64,000 bases of DNA from Taxillus chinensis (taxonomy: Eukaryota > Streptophyta > Magnoliopsida > Santalales > Loranthaceae), in assembly GCA_023512835.1 (NCBI GenBank), contig CM042084.1:14533403-14597402 (forward strand), in the 5' to 3' direction. The notes under the pieces were generated by a model, which was not told the DNA's origin, ran no database searches, and saw only the letters and a program-made list of their open reading frames with translations. Below are positions 24,620-39,221 of the stretch, piece after piece (position 1 is the first letter of the stretch; each line of letters starts with the position of its first letter). The position numbers and the translations under genes were made by a program.

Positions 24620-26230
24620 TAATGTCCTATGGGGCTGTTATAGCCACTATTGATACTAGAGAATATTTGGGAGGATTGACCATGGGCTTTGTAAAGCGGT
24701 TGCCTAGTAGTGGTGAATAGGTTAAGTAAAGGTGCCCACTTTATTCCACTCAAATACCCTTTCTCCAATTTTAGTGTGGCTAAGGCATTTGTGAATAATG
24801 TGGTGAAGCTACATGAGATTCTGCAAAGTATTGTGATTAGTAGTGATAAATTATTTATGAGTTTTTTTGCATAAATTGTTTTCTTTATAGGCAGCAAGTT
24901 GAAGGCAAGTTCCTCTTATCATCCTCAAACTGATAGCCAAACAGAGGAGGTGACTTGAACTCTTGAACAATACCTTAGATGCTACTTCCATGAGAAACAA
25001 AAAAGATTGAAGGAGTTTATCATATAGGTGGAATATTAGTATAACACATCGCATCAAACCTCTATCAGCAAGAATCCTTTCAAAGCGATAAATAAGTGAT
25101 TGCCTTTGATTATAAGCTCTTATGTGAAGAGGGCAACTCATAATGAAGATGTTGAAAAGGAGTTAGTGTCTAGGGATGAAGTTTTTTCCAAGGTGAATAA
25201 AGAACTTGAAAAGGCATAAAAGCGAATCAAGATTTATTATGATCTTGGTAGGCGAGATATATCATTCGAGCCTGGAGATTTTGTGTACCTCAACCTTCAT
25301 CTATAATGATAGATATCTCTAAAGAAGAAGTTCAATATGAAATTGTCACAATAGTATTATAGGCCTTTCAAGGTGTAAAAGCAATTTGATAAGGTGGCCT
25401 ATAAGTTAGAATTATCATTTTTTTCGAGATTGCACCAATGTTCCATGCTTCTATGTTGAAAAAAAGAGTAATAAATCTGAGCCTTATCTCAAGGGATTTA
25501 TCGATGTTTGATACTTAAGGTATCATGCTTCTATAACCACCGATAGCTCTTTGTTATCACGTTCAGATGAAGGGTTGTGAAAGATCCAAGGTGTGGTAGG
25601 TTTTGGTTCAATGGGGGGCATCCCTAGAGAAGAGGTTACTTGGAAAGACTGATATGATAGCATATTTCCTAGAATTTTACCTTGAGGGCAAGGGCAATCT
25701 TGAAGAACAAAGGAATATTAAGATGACATGGTTGAAACAACTGTTTTAGCGAGTCAAATTGGTTAAAACAGGTGGCATGGTCGAAACAACTAAACGAGTA
25801 ACATGGTCGAAATGGCTAACATGATCGAAATAGCTGTTTCGACTAGCTTGAGTCGTAACAGTGTGGTTGAAATGTGCAAGCAGTTGTCCTTTTAACTTAA
25901 ACATTATGATCAAAATGATGCTTGAATTGACCGCTTCAAGCAATAGGTGGATCATTTAGACCAGCATTATGACCACGTTGAATTCCCTGGCACTATTTCC
26001 ATTTATTTTTTAGGGTTTGTTGTTTATTTTAATTATTATCATTAGGATTACCGTTGTAATCTATCTCTGTCTATATATAAAGGTGTCAAGGTCATGTTTT
26101 CATGTTTTCCATATATTTTGGCTTTTCCAATGAATTACCGAAATTGTTTGGATTAGGATTTGGATAAATTCAATTATATATTCTTTAAATTCTTATTATA
26201 TTCTAATCAAGGTTCTCAGTAGTTTCATTG
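24620..26230 (+). mobile_element. Decayed Ty3/gypsy retrotransposon (integrase to chromodomain, plus LTR-like end)
   Basis: The plus-strand translation, full of stops, follows the gypsy integrase and C-terminus. It shows NRLSKGAHFIPLKYPF, SVAKAFVNNVVKLHEI, then GSKLKASSSYHPQTDSQTEE (the conserved SSAYHPQTDGQTE), LEQYLRCYFHE, RIKIYYD..R, and VAYKLEL with a chromodomain-like approach (about 25,385-25,450). After a degenerate tail with repeated ACATGGTCGAAA-type units (about 25,720-25,850), sequence resembling an LTR runs to about 26,220 and ends TAATCAAGGTTCTCAG, similar to the LTR end of the element at 42.4-44.2 kb. Inactive. Confidence 0.75.
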
Positions 26231-27452
26231 ACATGCAAGGCTTTAACATGCAATATAACATTTTGAGCTTACATTCTCCTTTTTAATCATGGTTTTTTTT
26301 TTTTTTTTTTGCAATGTGAGACAATTCTTCTAACAATTTTTTCATTGTTTTTTCTTTTTTAGTGATGTGAAATAATTCTTTCAACAAAAACCTCTCCTTT
26401 GCTTTAATACGAGATATGACATATTAAGTTTACATTCTTCTTATTGATCTTAGCTTCTCCTTTTTTAGTAAGGTTTCTTAGCCCTTAGGTTGACAAGAAT
26501 AATGGGATAGATCACTACAGGAATTATATTTCTAGGTAAACAAAATGTGCCTATCACATTTTATGGTTAATAATATTACAATTTTTATTAAAATTTAAAA
26601 ACATTACTGGCTAATTTAATGTCAATGCTCTTAATAGTATTAAATACAATCAACAAATGTCAGTCAATAATAAGAGCATGAGTAGAATTCGATTCCCCCA
26701 CATAGAAGGATCATTTAAACCTTAAAATGTGAGAGAAACGAAAAATCTCATTTTCATGAAATTCTAGTTCCAAAGTGACTCAATCATTCATGCAAATAAA
26801 GATCAAAAGCCAAATTTAACGAATGGAACTTCTCATGTCAGTAAAAGTGATTAAAACCGTTATTTGTTTCTCAAACTCAACTGGAAGCGACACATGCAAG
26901 GCGCGTGAAAAATCGAAGTATATGAAACAACCGATGCTAACCAACTAAGTCAAAACTATAAGATTTTCTATTGTTCTCGATTGCTTTTAATGCTCTGTTA
27001 TTAGCTACATCATACGGTTCTCAACTGCTTTTGATACTATATTAATCGTTCAAACTCATACTCGTAATCCGAAGTTAAATTTTGAACATTGTAAGCAGCG
27101 CTTCCATAGTGTGACGACGAGGAACCGATGGCCAATTGCTTCCAACAAGCATACATTACACATACAAAATTACAAACAAAATAAACCCATTACAAATAGA
27201 GTGACCCCCTTTATTTCCATGTACCCCAAAAACTATATAATAAAATGGTGAATCCCTCTCCCGTCCCATGGACCCTGCCTCATCACCTGCAGGATACAGT
27301 GGATGTCATGTTACCAGGTTTGCTAACCCGACCTAACCCGCCCAAGTCAGTTTTCCTACAACAACTACTACTACCACCTACATTCCTACACTGTTTAGTC
27401 GTGTCACAATACAGATGGGAACACGGGCCGCGGCCACTGCTGCTGATCCCCC
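26231..27452. other. Intergenic region downstream of the UBP gene
   Basis: AT-rich with a poly(T) run near 26,290. No gene seen. The final few hundred bases (about 27,150-27,452) probably hold the 3' UTR of the minus-strand UBP gene. Confidence 0.4.
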
Positions 27453-30400
27453 TTATCTTTTTCTACTGTCCTCTGGTCTGCTTATCGAGCCTGGTACTCT
27501 TCTCCCTAAAACCCCTCCTCCCTCCACGTTTTGAGGCCGACTCTTGGGAGAACTTGAATACCGATCCAAATCAGTATGCCACAAGGGCCTCGAATAAAGA
27601 GAGGAAGTGTCCGAATCCGAGGAGGCCCCCCTGAAAGGGCTATTCCAACCGCCTCCCAGGTCACCAAATATGTAATCAGAAAAATCACTGGTGCTGGAGG
27701 AGTCTCTGCTGCTCTCAGTGCTGCAGGAGCCTTCATCAGAACCGCTGATGAGGGAAGAGTTGTCACTGGACGAGTCAGCATCCGCTATCTTTGTTCTACC
27801 CATATGTAAATCTGAAAGAATCCAACTAGGATACGGAGTAGGAAACTTGGGTAAAGGATTCTTGACTTCGTGAGATGTTAAGGCGTTTCTAATTGATCTT
27901 GGGGCCCGAGGGGAACACCTACAGAGTAGTTATCCTTAGTTTCAAATGTGTCACGCCTAAGAACACAGTAACTCTCTGCACCCTTATCTCACCGGCACAA
28001 AGGCAGAGAAAAAGGAAAATAAACCCAAATCCATTACCTTGCATAAAGAAGCATATATGCTCCTTTTGACAAAACTGTTTCACGATCCACAGCTTTGACC
28101 TATACAGACATTACAGCAAACTGGTCAAAATATTTGAGATAGTTGTGTTAAGAAAAAAAATCCCAAAAAGTAGAAAGCATAAACTCAAATGTAAAGCCGC
28201 CTGATTATAAGTAAAATAACATTGCTTGATTTTTCAATGGAAACAATGAATCTATGACTATGAACACCTTGAGACTTGGGAATTTGAAATGGGGTAAACC
28301 AGCCAATGATAAAATAAGATTTAGTGAAGACAACTTTTTTAAACTAAAATTTAAGATTAAAGTGATGGTAAAGTGATCTTACGGTGCTATCATCAATCTT
28401 GAACCACTTGTTCTGGATATTTTTTACATAGCACACATAGTGGCCAGAAAATGCAGCATTCATAATGTCTAGGTGAACCACGACACCATAAAGGCTGTAT
28501 ACGGGTGATTTATCACCTGTCCCACTCATATATGGGGCCAAGTCTAGAATCTCTGGGAACCGAATTGACTTATTGAGCTTCCCAAATTTCCCGGACTGCA
28601 AAATCAAGGGTAAGGAAAAGCCAGAACAAATTCAAGAAATCATGAAATATTTGATACTTTGTTTATTATTTTAACGGTTACCTGAAACCGCTTCAATGCT
28701 ATTGTAAGGACATTAGGAGCCTCCAAGACTGTAAACTTTTTTTTGGCTCTCTCATAAGACTTGCATCTGTCAATGATTATTGTGATAAAATGAACTCAGC
28801 CTCTATATGAGAATAGGTAACCTGATATGGTAATGATTATTGTAGAGCAAAAATTAGTAGTCAACCTACACACCTAAATCTGGCTGTGTGTGTGTGTTTT
28901 TTTTTTTTTAGGGGGGGGGGGGGGGGTTGTTGTTTAACAGCCACAGTTCTTTAGAGGCCAAAAAATGCAAGATGCTAGTTAGCAAAGCATCACAAAATTT
29001 ATAGACTGAAGCATAAGTACCTCATTTACCTGGATTTATAACAGTAAGCAGAATCATAACAGAAGCATGATCTAAGGTAATCACTAATAAATTAACCACA
29101 ATAGAAAAAAAGAAAAAAACACTTGCCACTCCAATAGAAGGGAAACAATAATTTTATTTACCCAAAAGTCTCAAATTATGAGGACATATTTGTTTTAATT
29201 TTCAAAATGTGATACCTATTTTTTAGTAAAAACACTGAAAATAAAAACTTATTATCAATATTTGAAAATAAAATTAAAAAACAGTCAAAACCATAAATTT
29301 TAGAGCGTCAAGACAACCTGGGTGGTCTGTGATAGGTGAGTGTTGCCTAGACGACACCTAAGTAATACTTACGCGGTCAAAGCATTTCTAATATATACAT
29401 TTTTATATAAGAATTTCTATTGTAAATCTGAATATTATAACATAAAGATAAATTTATCATATTTTATAATGTTTAATATGTAAAAATTAAAACAAAGTAA
29501 AAATTTAAATTAAAATCATAAAATATATTTAATATTTTAAATACAATTTCAGTAGTTCAGTTTACTGCCTTCCTGTCTACGAGAGTAATAACTTACGAGT
29601 CGATCTTTGTAGTGTGGAGATGTCGAGCATCAATTGCTGTAAGGGAGAGAGTGCAATGAAGGTGATGTCAATCGTGATAGAAATAGCGACAAAGGAAGAA
29701 AAGAGTGAAGGGCCAACAACAATGTCGACAATGATGTCAACATCGAGAGGGGATGACAGCGTTGCAGAGATTGTTTGTGCGGAGTGTAAACGGATTGAAT
29801 CGAACCCTAATAGGAGATGCGGAAGACAGAGAGTTTCGCCACGCAAGCGCCATGTCATCGCCCAAATCGTTGGAAGGATGCCTTTCTCTACCTAGGTGAG
29901 GTGAACTACCGCCCAGCATTCTAGCTAGCGCCTTATTGCCTAGGCAGTGTCTAGACTACGCTTTGAAAACTATTGTTGAAACAAACATGTCCTTATCCTC
30001 TCGACCCACATTATTTAGGCGACGAGTTTTGTGTCATTTAAGAATCTATATATCTAAAAGACCCATATACATATATATTGTGGCAAATGTTTGTTGGATG
30101 AAATTTAATTGTAAGACACATCATGAATAAAGGCCAAGAGAAGGGGAAAAAAAGGAATTTAATGGATGACACAGAAAATATGAGAGATGGAACTTTATTC
30201 AACTAAAAAATCTAATAAATACACAAAATAATTATCCATATTCAATTAAATATTATATATTTTATAAAGTGGAGCACACAACAATACTCTAAATGCACTT
30301 TTTCAACTTTCAAGTCTCAAAAGCTCTAGGAAAACAATTTAAAAAAAAAACAAGAAGATTTATCAGGGAAAAAAAATCAACCTGCTACAGCTGTACTTGT

Positions 30401-33400
30401 TTTTCCCATCCAGGATCTCAGTACTCGTGAATTTCCGGAGAGCTTCTTCAAGGCTTCCTATATCCCCTTCTATTTCAACTGTAAGATCCATCATCCTTTC
30501 ATGCTGTTCAGATTTACCACGGCACTTCATGCACTTTATCTGAAAGTATGGACTGACTTTATACATGTTTATATTGCAACATGAAAATCATGACTTTTTC
30601 ATTATGTCCCCAAAAAAGCAATAATGAAAATAGCAATGTTCAAGAAAACTAATCACCTTTGATCGAAGGTATCCCCCAAATGTAAGACCTATAAGAGTTG
30701 TTTCTTCTCCAAAAACTTTTAATCGATTTGTCCCAGCCTCCTTGAGGTAAATGGATTGCATTGTATCAATAACGTACCTGCCAATCTCTCTCATTAATTG
30801 ACCGAAAGAAAAAAAAAATCTATAAGAGGAACCTGGAAACAAATAAATTCATTCTATTTGCTCCGAACCTTAAAAATTCATGGGCATCTTCTTCCTTCCC
30901 GCTTATAAGCTGGCTGCTAATTTTACCAACTTGGGATAGTATACCGATAGGAGAGAGGGGTGATCTTCCTTCTTTTGCCTTTTGAATCAAACGTTCAAAC
31001 TCACAGGTGAAACACCACTCTTTTTTTTCACCTGGAAATAAGATCAACAACAATTTTTGTTCCTCGATAACAAATTTTTAACATTATAGCAATAAATACT
31101 ATGAACATGGCATAACATAGAACATACAGGCTTTAGAGTGAAACCCTTGAAGATGAAATGCAGTGAGAGGTGGAGTAAAAGCCAAACACTGGAGCACGAC
31201 ATTTGCATAACAACTGTGCAAATAAGAAGATGGTTAAAAAAATTCATAAGAGATGTCATGTTATATCTAGTAAAAGATAGGTCCAAGAGCAGAGAAACTA
31301 GAAAACGCCCAACCACCATACACACAAAATATTATAATAGCACTAAGGGAGAACCTAGGAGAAAGTGGAGGCGATCATACTGCCTAAGGCATATGAGATC
31401 AAAACTTATATTTATTGAAGTTCATTTTTCCATTCAATTATTAAAACGGATATTTTGCTCATATAACGTTCAATTATTAAAGCTTACCAAGCAGCTTGAC
31501 AAACCACAAAAAACACAAGGGCAAAAGCACACATGCTTCAATTGCATAAACAGGCACCTCAATATGTGTATGCCAGAAAGCATCTACATAGTTCTTCATG
31601 TGCCAAAGAAATTTTCTTATGCATTTTAAAATAATGTAAGAAAAGAAATAAATATAAAAATAAGGTCCATTCAGGAAGAATCTGGCCCTTCCAAATGATT
31701 ACATGAATCAGCTGCACAGTAAGCTTATCGAAAAAGTGCAATGAAGCTCTAGCAATAATCTGCCACTTCAGGTGCAAGTCAAACATGACATTTCTGCATG
31801 TCTTACGATCTGTACTTTGAGTTTAGCCATATACTTGAGGTACAGACAACACAAAAATATAATCTACCTGACTAATGCTATATTGATAATTCATCACTTG
31901 ATATTCCAAAGGCAGAAATGGCTTTAAATTACCTGTTTCCACAGTTAGTGAGGCCACAAGGCTGTAGCTCCACCTTCTTCCAATGGTAAAGTTTGACAAA
32001 CATTTCATATGAAAAAAGACCCTGAAAAAAAATTTGTTTAATCTAAAGTGAAGACATCTAAATTATTATACGGATGAACAGAATAGTGGGTTTGACGTGA
32101 AGACATCTAAATTATAACAGGTATAACAAGAAATGCATGTTTCACCGAACCTTTTCACCATATCTTTTGGAAACCTCGCATATGCCCCCTTCAGAATACT
32201 GTTTTGAGGATTTGGAGGGTCTGATATGGTCAACAACTTTCAGCACAGATGTTTTCAATCCATTGCTTACATTTGGTGGATATCGTAAATTTGGAGCACC
32301 GCCGTGATTAACATCAAACTTTCCAAGCTTATCATTTAGATCTTTGGATGATGGGCGATCATCAACAACATCATTTGAATAAGATCCTGCTCTTTCAGAT
32401 GTTACAAGATGTGAAGTACTTCTCAAGCTGCCATCCAGAAACTTTGGCCTTTCAAAGATCAACTTTGATGAGCCACTTGCCCCTAAAGAACCTGAAGTAT
32501 TTGCATTACCTCTGGTCCTTGATAAGGTATGGTATTCACTAGGTAATGAAGTAACTACTTTAGGCTTTGATATGTCTAAATCACATACAGGATCACATCC
32601 TATTTGTGAGCAACTTTCAGAGGTCACTGATGGAAAGTTATTATCCTCTGAAATACCCTTACTATTATGATTGGATAAAGCAACCCCATCAATAGGATTA
32701 TTAGCAGCCAAAACAGCCACAGGTTTGACCTCAGAGTCGAGTGAAAGAAAAGGTACAGCATATCCAGACAAGTTGAACGAGAATTCCTTGAAAGCTCCAG
32801 CTTCGTATGAATTTCCATCACCTGCTATACCCAAATTTATCTTTTCATTGTCAGAATTGGGGCGCTTGGTCAGTTCCAGAGTTTCCTTTAAAAAGCTAGG
32901 AGAGGATTTGGAAGGATTAGCACATGAGCCTCCATCTGAGCCATCAGAATTTGCATCCAAAGATGTTTCTGATTCAATATGGGTTTCTCCAACGCTAGAA
33001 TCAGTAAAAGTACAACTATCCAAAGATGTGTCTGATACGATCTGAGTCACTGGAAATTTAGGCTCAGTTTGATGGTTTCTGCTACTGGTCGAGGTCAGAG
33101 TCTCACGAATGTCGCTAACAACACCCGCACATTTTGTTTCTTCTGAACTCTTTGGGTGAGTTGTACTACTAAACTCTCCATCTCCATCAGAAGCATCATA
33201 AAATGATTCACTGGAGAGAGTTGCTGAATTTGAAATGGAGGCATGAGCAGATTTCATAATCAAATTTGTTTCACTCCCATCTGATAGATGCTTGGCTTTG
33301 CTATCACCATCTCCTCCACATGGAGGTTTAAAAGAGGGAGTGGAATTAGATAAGGCAGGTTCCTCAAAAGGTTTAGCAACCTTCTCTCTGTCAAGCTCAC

Positions 33401-34460
33401 AATTGTCATTCTCCCCTTGTTTTGCTGCATTGTGGCAGAAGTTGCTTCCCTTATCATTATTCTGGCAATCAGTTTTAGGTGGGCAGCAATCTTCCTTGTG
33501 ACCTTGTCTCCAGTGTATGATTTGACACTTACCTGAACTGAAATATTGAGCTAATTATTATAAAGCAGCCATCATAAATTGTGAGCTAAAGGAATATTTA
33601 TTAAAAGTACAACAAATTCTATTCATGACTAGAAATTGCATCTTTCAAAAACTCTACCTGAGCAATAGGAATCACATTAAGATCACAAGCAGATAACAAG
33701 TCTACGAAACTCTCTAGGACTCTGGGTAACTTTGCAAATTGAAAAGGCAAAAAAAAAAAAAAACTTAGCAGTGATTAGTAGTGCAACTCACTTTGTTGCT
33801 TAATTTAATTTTAACTTCAATAATCAATTTACAGTTTCTTGAAACTGTAAAAAATACAAAATACAAAAAACAAAAAACAGCGAAGTATCCAAACAAATTA
33901 TAGCCCCTATAATCTTCATTATGGCTTATAGAACTTAGAAACAAAATTCCAAAACCACGAAAATATTCACACTTCTTGCAGGCAGTGTTTTGTAAGTTTC
34001 CCAAGATATTGATCATCATTCAACGACACCCAGAACCAGATTCACCGAAAACAAAACCTAAATTTTCTCAAACCAGACAGGAAACCCAAAACCCAGATCA
34101 AATCCAACAATCCACAATCGTAATAAATGGTAAGCAAATCAGTAGCACCGACCAGTATCGAACAGCCTTGCACCGAGCGCACCGCGTATTGGTGGGGCTA
34201 AAACACACGGCACACAGGGACAGCGGGTAAGACGGCGAAGGCGGCCGCGGCGCGGTACTGTACATGGACAGTGCCTCGAGCTCAGCCCTAGCAGATTCCT
34301 CGGAGGCCAAAATCATGAGCCGCTTGACTTCCTCCTCTCGGGCCAGCGCGAGCCGCCATTTACGCCTGGCGACGAGCCCGATCGCGGCGAAGAAGACCGA
34401 TGCTAAGGCCCAGAACAACAGGAACGTAGACGAAAACCCTAGATCCCCAGAAAGGAGCAT
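27453..34460 (-). CDS. UBP16-like: Ubiquitin carboxyl-terminal hydrolase with N-terminal MYND finger, UBP16-type
   Basis: Cysteine protease that removes ubiquitin from proteins; UBP15-19 are the plant members with a MYND zinc finger. Eleven coding exons in minus-strand order: 34460-34153, 33537-32151, 32021-31933, 31213-31128, 31031-30869, 30777-30657, 30539-30382, 28766-28682, 28595-28383, 28099-28038 and 27918-27453. All have GT-AG introns and consistent phases, giving about 1045 aa. N-terminal membrane segment at about 12-31. MYND finger C83-C120 ([20 protein letters not shown]...CQIIHW). Long Ser-rich disordered region (about 120-560) in exon 2. The USP domain begins with the Cys box [18 protein letters not shown] (catalytic Cys about 596, codon split across an intron). 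It includes [13 protein letters not shown] EEDAHEFLR, two CxxC pairs and the His box SGHYVCYVK (His about 851) with IDDST. All catalytic elements are intact. A Ser/Asp-rich tail follows. Sequence details ([28 protein letters not shown]) favour UBP16. Confidence 0.95.
28885..28926. repeat. Homopolymer cluster (GT)n T13 A G16 in UBP intron 7
   Basis: A GT run, about 13 T, one A and about 16 G in succession lie in the large intron between exons 7 and 8 of the UBP gene. Homopolymer lengths here are unlikely to be reliable. Confidence 0.9.
29290..29975. mobile_element. Possible transposon insertion in UBP intron 7
   Basis: Within the 1.6-kb intron 7, both ends of this segment carry GCCTAG-rich sequence in roughly inverted arrangement (TTGCCTAGACGACACC on the left; TTGCCTAGGCAGTGTCTAGAC on the right). 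This is reminiscent of the GCCTAGGCG-ended repeats common in plant genomes. The interior has short ORFs without domains. A defined terminal repeat and target duplication could not be established. Confidence 0.35.
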
Positions 34461-35420
34461 TTATTTTTCAGCCAACGCGGAACCCCGCATGCAGGAAAGG
34501 AAGGGGCTGCCAGCAAAGAACAAACCCTAAGCCCCAAATCAAAACCACACATGTATATGTTTCCAGGACCAGCAATTGCAATCGCGATCGCGCGGGCGGC
34601 GGCCGCCACGATTTGACGGCCTCGGCAACAACAACAACAATAAGAACAACAACCGCGACGACAAGACAACGAGATCAAGGAAAAATGTTGATGGCAGGGA
34701 ATTATTATTATTTAAAAAAAAAAAAAAAAAGGGGCAGGGAATGTTCAATGTGGTCGAGGCTGTGTCTGAAGCGAAAAGTGCAGATTCCACCACCCAAATT
34801 TCAAATCCTTGAATGAAATAATAAAAAGAAGAAAATAATTACATTCGCCCGCCAGATCGAGAAATGTTTTTGTCAATAACTGGAAAAGAAAATCAGAGTG
34901 AGGAGAAGGAAAAAAAATGCAGAACATGAGGGTAAAAAAAAAAAAAAAAGTAATGCGACGCTAAATAACAAATTATTGCAGCATACCCAATTATTGAAAA
35001 ATAAAAATTAAGAAAATTAAAAAACGAGCACGATTATATGAGTAATCGTGTGAATCGACTACACATGTAATTTTAAAAAAAAATATATTATCAAAATTTA
35101 TTTTGTTTTTGTTTTCAATGCCCGAAGATGCGTAATTATAATTTTATTTTTTTATATATCGTGAAAGGTGAAGAAAAGAGAGAGAGAGAGAGGGAGGGGG
35201 GTCGGCAGCCAACGACCAAGGTGGGGCCTGAAGGAACCTCGTTTTCAGGTGTCGGGAAACGTGAACCGAAGATTCGGACCGTACGGTTGATTCTTTTTAA
35301 ACCGCCCGGTTTGGACCGGTGAAACGGTGTTCCGGCTTTCGCGCTCGCGCCCGCGCCTCGATATGTTTGTTGGGAGGGCTTTCGCGGGAAGTTTCGGTAC
35401 GTAGACCGTAGTTTTCGTTT
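34461..35420. promoter_or_regulatory. Upstream region of the UBP gene with GC-rich patches
   Basis: Probable promoter and 5' UTR of the minus-strand UBP gene: a GC-rich patch (about 34,580-34,625), a poly(A) run at 34,711-34,730, and a second GC-rich segment with a GA run at 35,178-35,400. The second patch could be the edge of another regulatory region or repeat. No gene is supported. Confidence 0.4.
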
Positions 35421-37865
35421 TCCTTAACCGTTCGTGAACTGTTTGACTAATTTGAGTCAGGATTTTCGTTTTTGCTTTTTTATTTTATACATTTTATTTT
35501 ATTGGAATTAAAATTTGAGTCCTAATTTTATTAAAAATAATTATTATATAGTTATGATTTTATGATTGAAATTACTATTTAAAAAAAATATATGAAAGCC
35601 ACGTATTTTGAAATTTTTTTATTTTGAAATTCATAATGCATTTTGTATTTAAAACAAATTATTGTTTGATAGGAGATATGGAATGTTTTAAAATGATTTT
35701 ATTTTTTAAATTAAGCCTTATAAAAATTGAAAAACATGAAATACGAATAAAAAGTTTTATATGTATGTATATATAATATTTGAATCTTTTACACAAGTTG
35801 GATTTTGATTGGAAAACAGTATTTTTAAAATTAGCTCCAGGAACTCGTCTATTTTTAAAATTTAATTTATAAAAGAATTATTGTAATCCCTGCATTTTAA
35901 GAATTCGGATCCAAGTTGGATCCACAGAGTAAGCAATGAGAAAATAAAATATAGTGAATGCAATTATGCAAGTAGGGATTCAAATAAGTTGAAAACATAC
36001 GCTGATGAGACTAATAAAATGCGACGCATAAATATGAGTTTAAAATTAGTTAGATCAAACAATTTTTTTATTAGATCACACATTTTTTTAGTTTATAAAA
36101 AAGATTCATGATATCAAATAGTCATTGTTGTGTTTCGTTGTGGTCCAGTAATGTGTCAATTGTCATATCAACAAAAATATTTAAAACTTAATGCGCAATA
36201 CATCACATCATATATAAATAAAAAAATAGCAATAAATGATCATTATTCCATGTCAATCGGAGACACAAAAAATACAATAATGTCGATTATATCTAGCATT
36301 GCTCATTAAACAATATATCTCAATGCATGAACAAACATCTATAGGTGTGTGATAGGCAAGATAAGGACAATCGAGATGCCAAGGTCTTATGAGTGTGTAC
36401 TCGTGAAACCATCGAACATGCCCAACTTACCTGATCACCTTAGGATATGATGTGATTTTCTTAAACTTCATAAATTTATTATTAAAAATATATTATAGTA
36501 TAGGCCTAAAGTATTGGTGATCGACACTTGCTCAACTCATTTATTCAATAAACTCATTAGTTATTAAAGTTGACAAAAATAATGGTGAGTGAAAGAATTA
36601 ATATATAACATGTAAATGATGAATCAAGTGATAATTTAAGAGTATTTCCACCAATATACTTTAATTTTATTAAATATATAATCAAAATTCAAAGATATTG
36701 CTTCAATATCGTCTTTACATTTGAATTTCGAAGAATATTAGTTACTTTTTCATTTGTAAATAATAATTATTCACTTCATATATCATATAATATTATTTTG
36801 TTCTGCTAATAAAAGAATAAAAAAAAAAGTTAAAAGTAAAATAAAAAATTTCATTTAAAAAATATTAAAAAATATTCCATTTATTGTTATGAAATAATCT
36901 TGGATATGTGAAAAATTATATTAGAAATACTTTAATCTTCCCATTATCCTTGCATAAGCCATGCACACAACGACGGATATGGGAGGCCCATGGTCCCCTC
37001 CTTTATTTACTTTAACAGTTATGTTTATATAATAGTATTTATAATAAGTGGTTAATAATCTTTTGAATTATATATATAATCTACCATTATATATATACAT
37101 ACAAACCAAATAACTAATTAATAAATAAATATATATATTTGAGAAATATATATAACTCATTAATATATTTTAACTAATTGGTTAATAAATATATAATTAT
37201 ATATCTCGAAGGTGTTAATATTTTGGAATATATATAATTTTTAATTTTTTTGTTATAAATGAGTTATTATAATATTAATACAGAAAAATTAAAATAATAA
37301 AATTATAGTTTTATATTAGTATGACACTAATATATAATCGTTAATATAAATTTTTCAGATCGAGTGAAGTAATAAATTATATGATCACATTGAGTTAATA
37401 TAGAGTCATTAACTAGTATATCTATATTAACGTGAGTCATCGGGTCGTAGATTAATTTAATTTATATCGTAGATAGTAATATATAATTATATATATATAA
37501 TATAAAATGGATAAGTTAATTAATTAAGTTGTATAAATCTATTATATTAATATAAATTTATATAAAGCTTATATGTATAAGTTATATGATATATATATAT
37601 ATATATATATACCAATAGTCATAGAAAGCATGATATTATTCATATAAAAATTGATTAATGATATAAATATTTTTTAGTATATAATCATATGATTTAAAAG
37701 TCATAAATAAATTAACGACCAAAAAAGATTACTAATATATATATATATATAGTCTTAAAATGATTAAACAAAACTTAAGAGGAATAATGTTCCAATAAAA
37801 ATTAATATACCTATGAATGATTTGATGTTTATAAAAAGAATCGTGCTCTCCATGTTGTCACTCTG

Positions 37866-37946
<81 letters not shown>

Positions 37947-39186
37947 TAATATAAATTACTATCCCAAAGTGTTAACAATAAAATCAGAAAATAATTTAAT
38001 GAATTTAAGTGAAAACAAATAAATTACAATACGAAAAATAATTTAATAGTTTAAATAATAGTTTAGATTAAGTGTTTACAATAGTTTAAATTAAATAGTT
38101 TAATAGTTTAATTTAATAATTTAAGTGTTTTTAATGGTATTTAAATTGAGTTTCCAAACAAATTTGAGCTTAAATTTAAAACAGGAAATACTTTAATGGT
38201 ATTTAAAAAAACAACACAATTTATTCAAATTATAATTGAAATATCATTTCAAATAAATTGAATAACTTTTCAGTTTAAAATAGCTAATGGGCAACTGAAG
38301 GTTGCTTGTATATATATATTTGAGAAAACTTTTATGAGTCAAACATTTATATGTATTTTTAACGTTAAAAGCAACAAATATTATCAATCTAATAAGAACT
38401 AGCTTTGAGATCCAACACCTTCTAATTTTCGTCATTTAATTCCATCTATCTTTCTCCCATTGGTATGTAAGTTTTTAATGGTACAAAAAATCTTCTATAT
38501 GTATTTTCTAGAAATTAAAATACGTACTGCCAAATTTATCAAAAATCTTTATCCAATACCACAGGTCGTTCTCAAGCTCGAACTTATTATTTTAAACGTA
38601 TGAGAGAATAATATTGCATACATGAATATTACATATACACCGAAATTAAAATTTTCAAGAATAGTTCATTTTAATGTGTCAGATCAAAACACTGTTAGTC
38701 ACACAGAACATACTATTTTTGTTGAAGAGAATTAAACATGGAGCTTTGATAGTAGTTGTTGGAAATAAAATTAGACATAACAAAATTTTACATACCAAAA
38801 AAAAATCAAATGTCCACATAATTATTATTGTATTTTTTCAATATGAAAAAAAATACACTAAATTTACACACTATCACTCTCAATATTCAATTAAATCTCA
38901 AAAATGTAATTATAAATTATCTTTATAATAAACTCTCTCTAAATTTTTCTCTCCACTCACACATGTACATCTCCTCTCTGGCGGGACTCTTGTTGGGATC
39001 GAATTGAGCTCATAGCCGGGAGGCCAAATGGCCGCACAATATTTTTGACAAAAGAGTCGGAGCTGCACCAATTCGTTGGACAAAAAAGGAATGAAATGTT
39101 TTTCTTTCCGGTCGGTGCCTACTTTTGCCGCCGCAAGTGTTGACACATTGCTACCTGAATTTTTGCTCTTTCATCATTGAATTTCG

Positions 39187-39221
<35 letters not shown>

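Noticed and set aside
32671..33045. 124-codon plus-strand ORF in the UBP gene
   Set aside because: Antisense to the long Ser-rich exon 2 of the ubiquitin protease, which has an intact frame and splice sites.
37865..37944. AT-rich array considered as a replication origin, matrix attachment or centromeric signal
   Set aside because: It is a plain AT microsatellite; nothing beyond base composition supports a special role.
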